DNA of 13,173 nt from UBA5078 sp041175045. Its GTDB lineage: Bacteria; Pseudomonadota; Gammaproteobacteria; Pseudomonadales; Pseudohongiellaceae. Below are positions 5,797-13,049 of this stretch, piece by piece. The notes beneath the pieces are model-generated. The model searched no databases and was not told where the DNA came from. It saw nothing but the letters and a program-made list of their open reading frames with translations. How positions within the stretch are numbered: position 1 is the stretch's first letter; each line of letters opens with the position of its first letter. The stretch lies in the NCBI GenBank assembly GCA_041175045.1, contig JBEDFR010000161.1:1-13173 (forward strand). Direction: 5' to 3'. Position numbers and translations under genes: made by a program.

Positions 5797-6527
5797 TAGT
5801 CGAGTGCTCCGGATTGGTAGTGCGAACTCAGCAAAGGTTTGAGTTCCTTGAGCGTGCCGCTGAGAATCTGGCTGATTCGCGATTCGTTCACGCCGATGAC
5901 TGCACCGATTTCCTTCAGGGTCATCTCTTCCACATAGTACAGCTGCAGGATCAGTTGCTTGCGCGTGTCCAGCTGGGCGATGGCCGTCTCGATCACCGAT
6001 TTCACGTCGTCCTGTGCCACTGTGGCGTAGGCCTCATGGCTCTCGCTGGCGACGTCGAAGCCATCTTCTTCCAACAGAGCGTCCAATTCCAGCATGTTCA
6101 GCTGGGTGGCGTGCAAGCGTTGTTCTTCGTAGGTGGCCACGTCGATGCCCAGAGCCTCCGCCACTTCCCGGTGGGTCGGCTGCCGCCCGAGCGAATTGGC
6201 CAGACGGGCGCTGTACTCGCTGTGCAGCTTGCTGTTGCGGATCGCCAGCCGGGACACGTCGCTGAGGCGGCGGGCTTCGTCGATGATCGCGCCGCGAATT
6301 CGCGCCTTGGCATAGTTCTCGAAGCTGACCCCCTGGCCGGGATCGAAACTCTTTTCGGCCTCCATCAGCCCGAGAGTACCGAGCTGGATCATGTCGTCAA
6401 GCTCGATGTAGGCAGGAATGCGCGGGCGCAGATGCACGGCAATGCGGCGCACCATGGCCAGGTACTGCGTGATGGGCAGCACCTCGTTGCCGATACTCTG
6501 CACATCCTGATAGGCATCAATACTCAT
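5796..6527 (-). CDS. fliA: Flagellar sigma factor FliA (sigma-28)
   Basis: Sigma factor for late flagellar genes, inhibited by FlgM. 243 residues, matching the family. Region 2 is seen as IELDDMIQLGTLGLMEAEKS (41-60) and FDPGQGVSFENYAKARIRGA (61-80). Region 3 has GRQPTHREVAEALGI (114-128). Region 4.2 has the helix-turn-helix EEMTLKEIGAVIGVNESRIS (200-219). Region 2.4 is unusual: after IRGAIIDE it reads ARRLSDVSRLAIRN (85-98) where typical FliA proteins have a DW-PRSVRR type sequence, so -10 recognition may differ. It begins 8 bp after flhG in the flhA-flhF-flhG operon, and overlaps the next gene by one base. Other group 3 sigma factors are conceivable, but operon context and flgM nearby make FliA near certain. 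Confidence 0.92.
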   Translation of the reverse strand: MSIDAYQDVQSIGNEVLPITQYLAMVRRIAVHLRPRIPAYIELDDMIQLGTLGLMEAEKSFDPGQGVSFENYAKARIRGAIIDEARRLSDVSRLAIRNSKLHSEYSARLANSLGRQPTHREVAEALGIDVATYEEQRLHATQLNMLELDALLEEDGFDVASESHEAYATVAQDDVKSVIETAIAQLDTRKQLILQLYYVEEMTLKEIGAVIGVNESRISQILSGTLKELKPLLSSHYQSGALD

Positions 6528-6535
6528 GATCGTCG

Positions 6536-7348
6536 TCAGGTCTGCCCCATGAAGAACTGCACCGCGCCGCTGGTCTGGCGGGATATCGGCCGCGCCAGCA
6601 GTGCCTTGGCGACCTGGCGGAAGTTGGACGCGATGACGGCGCTGGGCGCAAGGCGCAGCATGGGCGTCGATTTCTGCCAGGACAGGTTCACCATGGGATC
6701 CTTGCTCACCGAGCCCACGTAATGCAGCGAAGCATTGAGAAAATTGCCCACGACATTGTCCATGCTCTCGAACAGCTTGAGTCCCTGCTGCTCGTTGTCG
6801 ACTTGATTGGGCAGATAGAGAAAGTTGTCGAGCTTGTAGTCGTGCACCATGACCTTGAGCAGGGCGTAGGCGTCGGCGATGGAACTCAGTTCCGCCGTGC
6901 CCACCACCACGCGTTCCTCGCAGGCCTGCAGAAAGGCAAGAACACTGGAGGAGATGCCGGCGGCACAGTCCACCATCAGCACATCGTAGTGCGTGGAGAG
7001 CCCGGAAAACGCCTGAATGATGCGTGCCGATTCGACGCGGCCCAGGGAGGCCAGTGCCTCGACGCCGCTGGCGCCTGCCACCAGGTCCACGCCGAAGGAC
7101 GACTTCACGATGATGTCATCCAGTCGCGCCAGGCCGTTCATGACGTGACCGATGTTGCCGACGGAGTCGACTCCCAGGCCGATCTGGGCATTGGCCAGGC
7201 CCATGTCGGCATCGAAATAGAGCACGCTTTTGCCTTGCTCGGCCATGGCCGTCGCGAGATTGATGGAAAGCGTGGTCTTGCCAACCCCGCCCTTGCCGCT
7301 GGCGATGCAGATGGTGCGGGTGCCGGTGTTCAGAGCCTGGGGCTGCAT
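6536..7348 (-). CDS. flhG: Flagellar number regulator FlhG (FleN), MinD/ParA-type ATPase
   Basis: MinD-like ATPase that restrains flagellar number, acting with FlhF; in Pseudomonas FleN also restrains the activator FleQ. 270 residues, standard. The deviant Walker A motif SGKGGVGKTTLS is at residues 17-28 with K19 and K24; the Walker A' FDADMGLANAQ is at 45-55; and the Walker B-type VLMVDCAAGISSSV has D127. The C-terminus ends AVQFFMGQT, resembling the FF ending of FleN proteins. I see no N-terminal DQAxxLR motif of the kind that stimulates FlhF in some species. The ATG at 7348 has AAGG eight bases upstream. It lies 58 bp after flhF and 8 bp before fliA. Confidence 0.93.
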   Translation of the reverse strand: MQPQALNTGTRTICIASGKGGVGKTTLSINLATAMAEQGKSVLYFDADMGLANAQIGLGVDSVGNIGHVMNGLARLDDIIVKSSFGVDLVAGASGVEALASLGRVESARIIQAFSGLSTHYDVLMVDCAAGISSSVLAFLQACEERVVVGTAELSSIADAYALLKVMVHDYKLDNFLYLPNQVDNEQQGLKLFESMDNVVGNFLNASLHYVGSVSKDPMVNLSWQKSTPMLRLAPSAVIASNFRQVAKALLARPISRQTSGAVQFFMGQT

Positions 7349-7406
7349 GGTGTCTGCCTTGGAGTGTCGTGGAGAAGACGTGCCAGTGAGTGAGGAGCCG
7401 CCGCGA

Positions 7407-8543
7407 TCAATCTGCGATTTCCTTCAGCACTTCTTCGGCCAGCATACGTTTGTCCAGTGTCATCAAGGGGCTTGCAGGCAGAGGTCCGGCCCCTGCGAAG
7501 AGCAGAGGCGTGCGTGTCTCCAGAAGAGTTTCCATCAGCGGCCAGCATACTCCGGGGCTGTCAAGCCGGGTAATCCATGTCGACGCGAATGACAGCCCGG
7601 TGCCCTGGCGGAATCCTCGGGACGACGTGCTGGCGGTATCTTTGGCCACCAGCAAATGAAAGTTCGCAAATGTCAGGTCGTTTTGCAAGCGCTGCAATTC
7701 CGTGAAATCCAGGGTGCTGGGCAGCTCGACAATGATGCTGGCGTGCCCCATGTGCTCGTGGATGATCGATAGCAGCATGGTCCATTCGGCCGCCTGGTAG
7801 ACATCGATCCCGCGCTTCGCGCCGAGCAGCTGCAACTGTGTCCAGGTGCCGTCGCGCGTGGGCTTGTAGCCTACCACCAGGGCCTGACGGCCCTGCTCCT
7901 GCAGGTGCGATGCCAGGCGGAAGGCATTCACCGTCTTGCCGACGCCCGCCTGACCCACCAGAAAATGCACCCCCGGCTCGGGAGACAGCTCCGTGCTGGC
8001 GGGCAGATTCTCCAGGAGAAATTCCTGCAACAGCTGACGCGCGTCGGAGGTGCATGTGCAGTGCGCGGTCAGCGCCTGCATTTTCTTCATCAACCGAGCC
8101 GAGATGGCGGCCTCTTCGAGGTGTTCGCTCAGCTGGAAGCCCTCAGGGGCGCTGTCGCGGGACGGGCTGTTATGCGTTTCGCGCAGCGCCCGGCGCAGCG
8201 ACTCGAATTCTGTTTTCATCAGCAGGCTCAATTCCTGCACTCCAGCCAGTGCCGTCGTGGCGAGGGCGGGAGCCGCGGCCTGCGCCAGGCCGGAGTTGGC
8301 GGCAGGCTCCTCTGCCGCGGCAACAAAGCAGGCTGCGCTCGCCTGGGGCCTTATCGTCAGCGCAGGCGCTTCCTCCTGCCACAGGTCGGCGGGCGCGACG
8401 GGGGTGTCATCGACGGCAAACACAAAGTGGTTCTTTCCGGTATGCCGGGTGTTGGCAATGATCAGGACATCATCGCCAAAGCGCTGCGCCAGCTCACGCA
8501 GACCACTCTTGGTGTCCTCGGCTTCCAGACGCTCGATTCTCAT
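7407..8543 (-). CDS. flhF: FlhF-type polar flagellar placement protein with degenerate GTPase domain
   Basis: FlhF is an SRP-family GTPase that marks the cell pole for flagellar assembly. This protein has 378 residues. The N-terminal B-type domain is present (MRIERLEAEDTKSGLRELAQ with RFGDDVLIIANTRH, residues 1-34), then an Ala-rich linker (about 55-100) and the helical N domain (about 100-180). The G domain keeps G1, GQAGVGKT (197-204), but the expected DTYR/DSFRIGA motif is replaced around 226-235 (YKPTRDGTWT), DTAG is replaced by VELPS (272-276), and TKLDE reads TRLDS (325-329). GTP hydrolysis is therefore doubtful. The frame is intact, with no stop or shift, so it is not a pseudogene by sequence. 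AAGGAG precedes the ATG; it lies 14 bp after flhA. Confidence 0.85.
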   Translation of the reverse strand: MRIERLEAEDTKSGLRELAQRFGDDVLIIANTRHTGKNHFVFAVDDTPVAPADLWQEEAPALTIRPQASAACFVAAAEEPAANSGLAQAAAPALATTALAGVQELSLLMKTEFESLRRALRETHNSPSRDSAPEGFQLSEHLEEAAISARLMKKMQALTAHCTCTSDARQLLQEFLLENLPASTELSPEPGVHFLVGQAGVGKTVNAFRLASHLQEQGRQALVVGYKPTRDGTWTQLQLLGAKRGIDVYQAAEWTMLLSIIHEHMGHASIIVELPSTLDFTELQRLQNDLTFANFHLLVAKDTASTSSRGFRQGTGLSFASTWITRLDSPGVCWPLMETLLETRTPLLFAGAGPLPASPLMTLDKRMLAEEVLKEIAD

Positions 8544-8557
8544 GTCTCACTCCTTGT

Positions 8558-10663
8558 TCAGGCGGCGTTCAAGCCGATTTTGGCAATCACTTTGATGTCC
8601 TGGTCTTCCGGAATTTCGGTATAGGACAACACGCTCAGTCCGCGCGAGCGGCTGCGCAGCACCTTGGCCAGCCAGGGGCGTATGCCGGGCGACACGATCA
8701 ATACCGGCGGCAGGCCCTTCTCCTCGGTCTGGCGTTTTTCGTCGTCGATCGCCCGGAACAGGCTTTCCGCCAGCTTGGGATCGATGACCAGCTCGCCGGA
8801 CTTGCGGCTTTGCTGCAGCGTGCTGGAAAGCAGATGTTCCAACTCGGTTTCCAGGGTGATGACGGAGAGGGTCTGGCCCAGGTCAACCAGCGACTGCATG
8901 ATCGAGCGTCCCAGGGCGGGTCGAATCAAGGCCGTCAGCTCGTCGGGATCCTTGCTCTTGCCCACCTCGACCACCAGGCTTTCGACGACGCTGCGCATGT
9001 CCCGCAGCGAGATGCCCTCGGCCACCAGATTGCGAAACACCTGATTGACCGTGGCCAGGGAGATCTTTTCGGGGATCAGGCCTTCCATCAGTTGCGGCGA
9101 TTTTTCCGTGAGCTTGTCCAGCAGTTGACGGGTTTCGTCGTGACCGAGCAGTTCGGGCGCGTTTTCCTTCAACACCATGTTGACGTGAGTGGCGATGGCC
9201 GTAGAGGCGTCCACCACGGTGTAGCCCAGCATGCGGGCATAGTCGCGCTTGGCAGGTTGTATCCAGTAGGCATCCAGACCGAAGGCCGGGTCCTTGGTCG
9301 GCACTCCGTCCAGGGGCACGCTCAGGTTGCCGGGATTGATGGCAAGCTCGCTGCCGATGCGAATCTCGCCCTTGCCGCGGGCAATGCCGCGCAGAAGGAT
9401 CTTGTAGGCGTCGGGCGGCAGTTCCAGATTGTCGCGCACGCGGATGGACTGCAGCAGGAAGCCCATTTCGGCCGATAGTTTCTTGCGCACCCCGCGGATG
9501 CGGCCCAGCAGGGTGCCACCGCCCTCCTGACTGGCCAGGGCGACCAGACCATAGCCCAGCTCCAGGCTGATGGTGTCTGACTGCTCGATATCGTCCCAGC
9601 CCAGTGCCTCGATCTCGGCAGGGGCTGCTGCCTGCTGGGCGCTGGCCGCCGCCTCTGCCTGTCGAGCCCGCTCGCTGTTCTGACGCAGCAGCACATAGCC
9701 AAGGCCGCCGGACAAGGCGGCGAAGCCGAGGAAGATGGTGTTGGGCATGTCGGGAATGATGCCCAGCGCAAACAGAATCGCCCCGGCGATCAGCAGCGCC
9801 TTCGGATCGGCCATCTGCGAGCTTGCCTGACGTGACATGGTCTCCGCCGTGGTCACGCGAGTCACGATGATGGCGGTGGACAGGGACAGCAACAGCGCCG
9901 GAATCTGCGCGACCAGGCCATCGCCGATGGTCAGCAGCACATAGATCTCGCCAGCCTCGGCGAAACTCAGGTCGTGTTGCGTCATGCCGATGGCCAGACC
10001 GCCGATGATGTTGATGAACAGGATCAGCAGGCCGGCAATGGCGTCACCCCGAACAAACTTCGAGGCACCGTCCATCGAGCCGAAGAAATCCGCTTCCTGG
10101 CTGACTTCCTCGCGTCGTCGCTTGGCGGTTTCCTGATCGATCAGCCCGGCATTGAGGTCGGCATCCACCGCCATCTGCTTGCCCGGCATCGCATCCAGGG
10201 TGAAACGGGCAATCACTTCCGACACGCGTCCGGCGCCCTTGGTGACCACGATGAAGTTGATGATCATGAGAATGGCGAAGATGATCAGCCCCACCACGTA
10301 GTTGCCGGCGATCACGAACTGACCAAAGGATTCGATCACCTTGCCTGCGGCCGCCGGTCCGTTGTGACCTTCCACCAGCACCACGCGCGTCGAGGCCACG
10401 TTCAGCGCCAGACGCAGCATGGTGGTGAGCAGCAGGATGGACGGGAATGCCGAGAACTCCAACGGCTTGGTCACGTTGATGGCGATCATGATGATCATCA
10501 GGCTGACCACGATGTTGAGCGTGAAGAACAGATCCAGCAGCAGCGGTGGCAGTGGCACTACCAGCATGGCCATGATGATCAGGATCAGCAGCGGAATGCC
10601 CAGGCCGCGCAGACTTGCCTGGAAGCTGGCTTGTCGGAAAATTGACAGTGCGATGGATTGCAA
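8558..10663 (-). CDS. flhA: Flagellar type III export gate protein FlhA
   Basis: Large membrane component of the flagellar export gate; its nonameric cytoplasmic ring docks chaperone-substrate complexes. 701 residues, the usual size. The membrane half (about 1-320) has several hydrophobic helices and the FHIPEP signature LLLTTMLRLALNVASTRVVL (77-96). The conserved cytoplasmic loop reads RFTLDAMPGKQMAVDADLNAG (about 153-173, two overlapping motifs) and MDGASKFVRGDAIAG (197-211). The C-terminal domain starts after an Ala/Gln linker and contains AYWIQP, MLGYTVVDASTAIATHV and PVLIVSPGIRPWLAKVL. I chose the TTG at 10663 because an AAGGG lies 7 nt upstream and the protein then begins as FlhA should; the frame stays open to 10849, but those 62 residues are not FlhA-like and lie across the sigma-54 promoter. 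First gene of flhA-flhF-flhG-fliA. Confidence 0.95.
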   Translation of the reverse strand: MQSIALSIFRQASFQASLRGLGIPLLILIIMAMLVVPLPPLLLDLFFTLNIVVSLMIIMIAINVTKPLEFSAFPSILLLTTMLRLALNVASTRVVLVEGHNGPAAAGKVIESFGQFVIAGNYVVGLIIFAILMIINFIVVTKGAGRVSEVIARFTLDAMPGKQMAVDADLNAGLIDQETAKRRREEVSQEADFFGSMDGASKFVRGDAIAGLLILFINIIGGLAIGMTQHDLSFAEAGEIYVLLTIGDGLVAQIPALLLSLSTAIIVTRVTTAETMSRQASSQMADPKALLIAGAILFALGIIPDMPNTIFLGFAALSGGLGYVLLRQNSERARQAEAAASAQQAAAPAEIEALGWDDIEQSDTISLELGYGLVALASQEGGGTLLGRIRGVRKKLSAEMGFLLQSIRVRDNLELPPDAYKILLRGIARGKGEIRIGSELAINPGNLSVPLDGVPTKDPAFGLDAYWIQPAKRDYARMLGYTVVDASTAIATHVNMVLKENAPELLGHDETRQLLDKLTEKSPQLMEGLIPEKISLATVNQVFRNLVAEGISLRDMRSVVESLVVEVGKSKDPDELTALIRPALGRSIMQSLVDLGQTLSVITLETELEHLLSSTLQQSRKSGELVIDPKLAESLFRAIDDEKRQTEEKGLPPVLIVSPGIRPWLAKVLRSRSRGLSVLSYTEIPEDQDIKVIAKIGLNAA

Positions 10664-10670
10664 TTTAAAT

Positions 10671-10675
10671 CCCTT
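10671..10675 (-). promoter_or_regulatory. Ribosome binding site deciding the TTG start of flhA
   Basis: AAGGG on the minus strand, 7 nt before the TTG at 10663. No ATG or GTG with a comparable site lies near the start of the conserved FlhA sequence. The surrounding leader is AT-rich compared with the rest of the window. Confidence 0.65.
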
Positions 10676-10742
10676 GGATATCAATACGATATTTTCAATT
10701 CCGCCCGTGTCGGCGCGGCAGAAATTGACCTTGGCGGGATAG

Positions 10743-10759
10743 AAGCAATAAACCGGCCA
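10743..10759 (-). promoter_or_regulatory. Sigma-54 (RpoN) promoter for the flhA-flhF-flhG-fliA operon
   Basis: On the minus strand: TGGCCG-N5-TTGCTT, with GG and GC 10 nt apart. The -12 element is a perfect match; the -24 element keeps TGGC. The predicted start is near 10732, giving a leader of about 70 nt. RpoN control of flhA operons is known in Pseudomonas and Vibrio. The upstream edge is only 19 bp from the oppositely directed sigma-28 promoter of the next operon. Confidence 0.7.
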
Positions 10760-10778
10760 ACTTATTTTGACGCCGGCG

Positions 10779-10806
10779 TAAAGTCGGGCGTGCCAAGTGC
10801 CGACAA
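10779..10806 (+). promoter_or_regulatory. Sigma-28 (FliA) promoter for the flgP-flgT operon
   Basis: TAAAGTCG-N12-GCCGACAA, the best FliA-type match in the window (common consensus TAAAGTTT-N11-GCCGATAA). Like the flgA and flgM sites it has CAAGTG leading into CGAC. The predicted start is near 10813, about 35 nt before the flgP ATG. It places the downstream genes in the last class of flagellar expression. Confidence 0.75.
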
Positions 10807-10847
10807 TCCCTGCATCAGGATTGCCCAGTCCCAAAGGAGAGCGCCTC

Positions 10848-11315
10848 ATGAACCCCTGTCACCCTGCCCGTGCCCTGGCGGCCGCCCTGTTGTGCGCGGT
10901 GCTGCTCAATGGTTGCATCGTCGCCGAGCGCAGTTCCCCCGGCTCGGTCATGCAGCTGGTAGAACTCAGTGACACCATTACGGCCACCGGCTATGCCGTG
11001 ATCGAGCTGCAGCTGAGCGACCTGCCCGAGCAGCGCCGCCTGCTGGCGATCCGGGCGTCCAAGCTGGACGCCTACCGGGCACTGGCGGAGCAGGTCTATG
11101 GCCAGATGATCGACTCGGAAACCTCGGTGCGCGACCTGGTGGTCAGCAGTGACGCCTTTCGGGCGCGGGTACAGGGCGTGATCTACGGTGCCGAGCTGGA
11201 GAGCATTACCCCGGTGGGCGCCGATACCTACGAAGTCACCCTGAGTCTGCGCCGCTCCGTGGTCAATGATCTGCGCCGGCTCTATCTGCAGATGAGCCGC
11301 GAGCAGCGGGCATGA
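10848..11315 (+). CDS. flgP: FlgP-type LPP20-family flagellar outer membrane lipoprotein
   Basis: LPP20/FlgP lipoproteins form outer rings or disks around the basal body in Vibrio and Campylobacter and are needed for motility. 155 residues. The signal peptide ends in a lipobox, LNGC, with C23 the lipidated cysteine (an earlier C16 is inside the hydrophobic core). The LPP20 core is seen as ITATGYAVIELQLSD at about 44-58, then RLLAIRASKLDAYRALAEQV (64-83), V-D-VVSSDAFRARVQGVIYGAEL, and DTYEVTLSLRR near the end. AAAGGAGA lies 7 nt before the ATG at 10848; the frame opens to 10797 but that stretch holds the promoter. It overlaps the next frame by ATGA and is preceded by a sigma-28 promoter. No flgO-like gene is visible. 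Confidence 0.82.
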   Translation: MNPCHPARALAAALLCAVLLNGCIVAERSSPGSVMQLVELSDTITATGYAVIELQLSDLPEQRRLLAIRASKLDAYRALAEQVYGQMIDSETSVRDLVVSSDAFRARVQGVIYGAELESITPVGADTYEVTLSLRRSVVNDLRRLYLQMSREQRA

Positions 11316-11326
11316 GGAGAGTGACC

Positions 11327-12541
11327 ATGCTGCGTCCGTATCGGTGGCGTCGAGTCTGTCTTGCGTTGTGTCTGGCCTGCGCCCCGCTGCTGCAGGCGCA
11401 GACCCCAGGCGAAGAGCCTGCCCTGCCCCTTCCGGGGGAGGCCGAACAGCTGCTGGAAACCATTCGTCAGGTGCTGGTCGAGGCCGCGGTGGACGACACC
11501 GTCACCGTGGTGAGCAGCGCCTATATCGACGCCGGCGGCCGACTGATCGAATCGGCCTACTTCGATACTGAAACCGTGGTGCGCGGCGTGCGAGTGCTGG
11601 ACTACCTGCCCCGGGACACGGTGGCACCCGATCCGGCCGAGCGCCTCCCGGCCAGTCTGGCCGGCCTGCGTGACGGCGCCTGTGCCCTGGCCCCCGAGCG
11701 ACATTACGCCCCCTCGCTGAGAGTCGCCGCGCAAGTGGAGCTGGGGCAGGGTCGCCTGAACAATGCGCAGACGGCGGCGCTGATCGCGCAGACCACGCGC
11801 GCCATCGACGCCAGTGTGGCGCGCAGCGCCGCCTGGGTGGCGGTGCACGAAGACCGTCGCCTGGCGCAGGCCAATGCCTATGAGCGTCTGGCCAGTGGCT
11901 TGCAGGACGTCGCCCCCACCGACTATGCCTTGCGCTGGTCGCTGAGCGAGGCCGCTTCTGCTGAGCTTGCCCCCGCGCAGCGCCTGCGACAGGGGCTGGA
12001 AACCCTGAGCAGCAGCGGTCGGGCCCTGCTGGCCGCGAATCCATGGCTGCCGCTCGAGCTGGCGGCCCGCACGCCGCCCGTGCTGGCCCGGTTCGAGGTC
12101 GAGCTGGTGGACCTGGCGCGCAATCAGGTGCTCAGCAGTCGCACGCACAGCGTGCCACTGTGGTCCGGGACGCCGGCCCTGGTGGCCCGCGCGGACGATC
12201 TGGCGGTGCTCGAGGCCGACCTGCAGCAGCAGATCGACGACTTCCTGGCCGCCGCGCAGCGCGATCATCAGTGCGGCCTGCGGCAGTACGCCCTGCATGC
12301 CTCGCCACAGGAGCCGGCGCACTACGTGCTGCGACTGGGCACACAGAACGGCGCCCGCGCCGGCGATCGCTTCCTGCTGGTGGATGCCCCGTGGAGCGGG
12401 GCCGAAGACACGCTCAACGGCGATCTGGTGGCCACCATGGCCATCGCCGAGATCGTCGCGCTCGGGCCCTACGAGGCAAGCCTGGCGGTGGTCGCCGGGC
12501 CTTCGACGCCGGGCGCCGCGCGCATCGCGATTGCCTTTTGA
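11327..12541 (+). CDS. flgT: FlgT-like exported flagellar assembly protein
   Basis: Probable FlgT, which in Vibrio builds the H-ring around the LP ring and helps anchor the motor. 404 residues, near the Vibrio length. A Sec signal peptide is present (RRVCLALCLACAPLLQAQ, cleavage near 24-25). The C-terminal 70 residues resemble the FlgT C-terminal beta domain: YVLRLGTQNGARAGDRFLLV (333-352), then GDLVATMAIAEIVALGPYEA. The middle (about 200-320) includes LARFEVELVDLARNQVLSSR, like the TolB-N-type middle domain. The N-terminal part is divergent. Two cysteines outside the signal peptide (C119, C316) could form a disulfide. The ATG at 11327 has AGGAG 7 nt upstream; an in-frame ATG at 11312 overlaps the flgP stop. 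Context after flgP supports FlgT; sequence alone would leave it as an exported protein of moderate certainty. Confidence 0.62.
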   Translation: MLRPYRWRRVCLALCLACAPLLQAQTPGEEPALPLPGEAEQLLETIRQVLVEAAVDDTVTVVSSAYIDAGGRLIESAYFDTETVVRGVRVLDYLPRDTVAPDPAERLPASLAGLRDGACALAPERHYAPSLRVAAQVELGQGRLNNAQTAALIAQTTRAIDASVARSAAWVAVHEDRRLAQANAYERLASGLQDVAPTDYALRWSLSEAASAELAPAQRLRQGLETLSSSGRALLAANPWLPLELAARTPPVLARFEVELVDLARNQVLSSRTHSVPLWSGTPALVARADDLAVLEADLQQQIDDFLAAAQRDHQCGLRQYALHASPQEPAHYVLRLGTQNGARAGDRFLLVDAPWSGAEDTLNGDLVATMAIAEIVALGPYEASLAVVAGPSTPGAARIAIAF

Positions 12542-12581
12542 GGCCCAGCGCCTCGCTCATACACAGGAGACTGCCTGCATC

Positions 12582-13031
12582 ATGACGCTACGACACCACA
12601 CTCTGCTGACCCTGGTGCTGCTTGCCCTGTGCGGCCCTGCCGTGCAGGCCCAGACACTGAGCGGTCAGCCGGCCGTCATCGACGAGGCCCTGCAGCGCCT
12701 GCTGGGCGACGCCGACATCAATGACTTTCTGGAGACCCGCCGCAGCACGGAGATTCGCGACGGACGCTATCAGGTGCGGACCGGCGACACGCTGGACCAG
12801 CTCATCGAGCGCATGTTTGGCGCCAGTCTGCTGCGGCGCGAGCTGCTGCAGCAGGCCATCGTGCGCAGCAACCCGCACGCCTTCCGCAACGGCAATCCCA
12901 ACTGGATGCTCGCCGGCGCCCAGCTGCGCGTGCCCACTGCCGACGACGTGCTGGGCCTGATCTTCAGTGACCTCGAAGGCGTGCGCACGCGCATCCGCGG
13001 CGGGCATCCGAACTGGGTGCAGTACCCCTGA
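12582..13031 (+). CDS. Small exported protein with FimV-type LysM domain
   Basis: 149 residues, with a Sec signal peptide (TLLTLVLLALCGPAVQAQ, cleavage near residue 23). After a helical stretch (VIDEALQRLLGDADINDFLE) comes a LysM-like unit: YQVRTGDTLDQLIERMFG at 63-80, then AIVRSNPHAFRNGNPNWM and LAGAQLRVP ending at about 118. The N-P-AF-GN-N-LKAG-LR-P pattern is that of the LysM domain of FimV/HubP polar proteins rather than of ordinary LysM repeats. It likely binds peptidoglycan in the periplasm. Unlike FimV it has no transmembrane or TPR region. AGGAGA lies 11 nt before the ATG; it is 40 bp after flgT and probably in the same sigma-28 operon. A role in envelope anchoring of the basal body is inference. 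Confidence 0.7.
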   Translation: MTLRHHTLLTLVLLALCGPAVQAQTLSGQPAVIDEALQRLLGDADINDFLETRRSTEIRDGRYQVRTGDTLDQLIERMFGASLLRRELLQQAIVRSNPHAFRNGNPNWMLAGAQLRVPTADDVLGLIFSDLEGVRTRIRGGHPNWVQYP

Positions 13032-13049
13032 CGCCTGGGGGCCGCCCGC

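Noticed and set aside
5814..6722. 302-codon open frame on the plus strand opposite fliA and flhG
   Set aside because: Covers two well-supported minus-strand genes and shows only shadow composition.
7370..7385. Sigma-54 promoter ahead of flhG on the minus strand
   Set aside because: TGGCACG matches the -24 element perfectly, but the -12 position reads CTCCA and lacks the essential GC.
7407..8543. flhF as a pseudogene
   Set aside because: The frame is full length with start, ribosome site and no shift or stop; loss of motifs looks like divergence, not decay.
10779..10795. Second sigma-54 site on the minus strand ahead of flhA
   Set aside because: TGGCACG is present but the -12 position reads ACTTT, without GC; the same bases are explained by the sigma-28 promoter on the plus strand.
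10664..10849. 62-residue N-terminal extension of flhA
   Set aside because: Not FlhA-like, lies across the predicted sigma-54 promoter, and the TTG at 10663 has a well-placed ribosome site.
11282..12322. 346-codon open frame on the minus strand opposite the flgT-like gene
   Set aside because: Low-complexity His/Gln/Arg/Gly-rich translation typical of antisense frames in GC-rich DNA; the plus-strand gene has a signal peptide, ribosome site and a family-like C-terminal domain.
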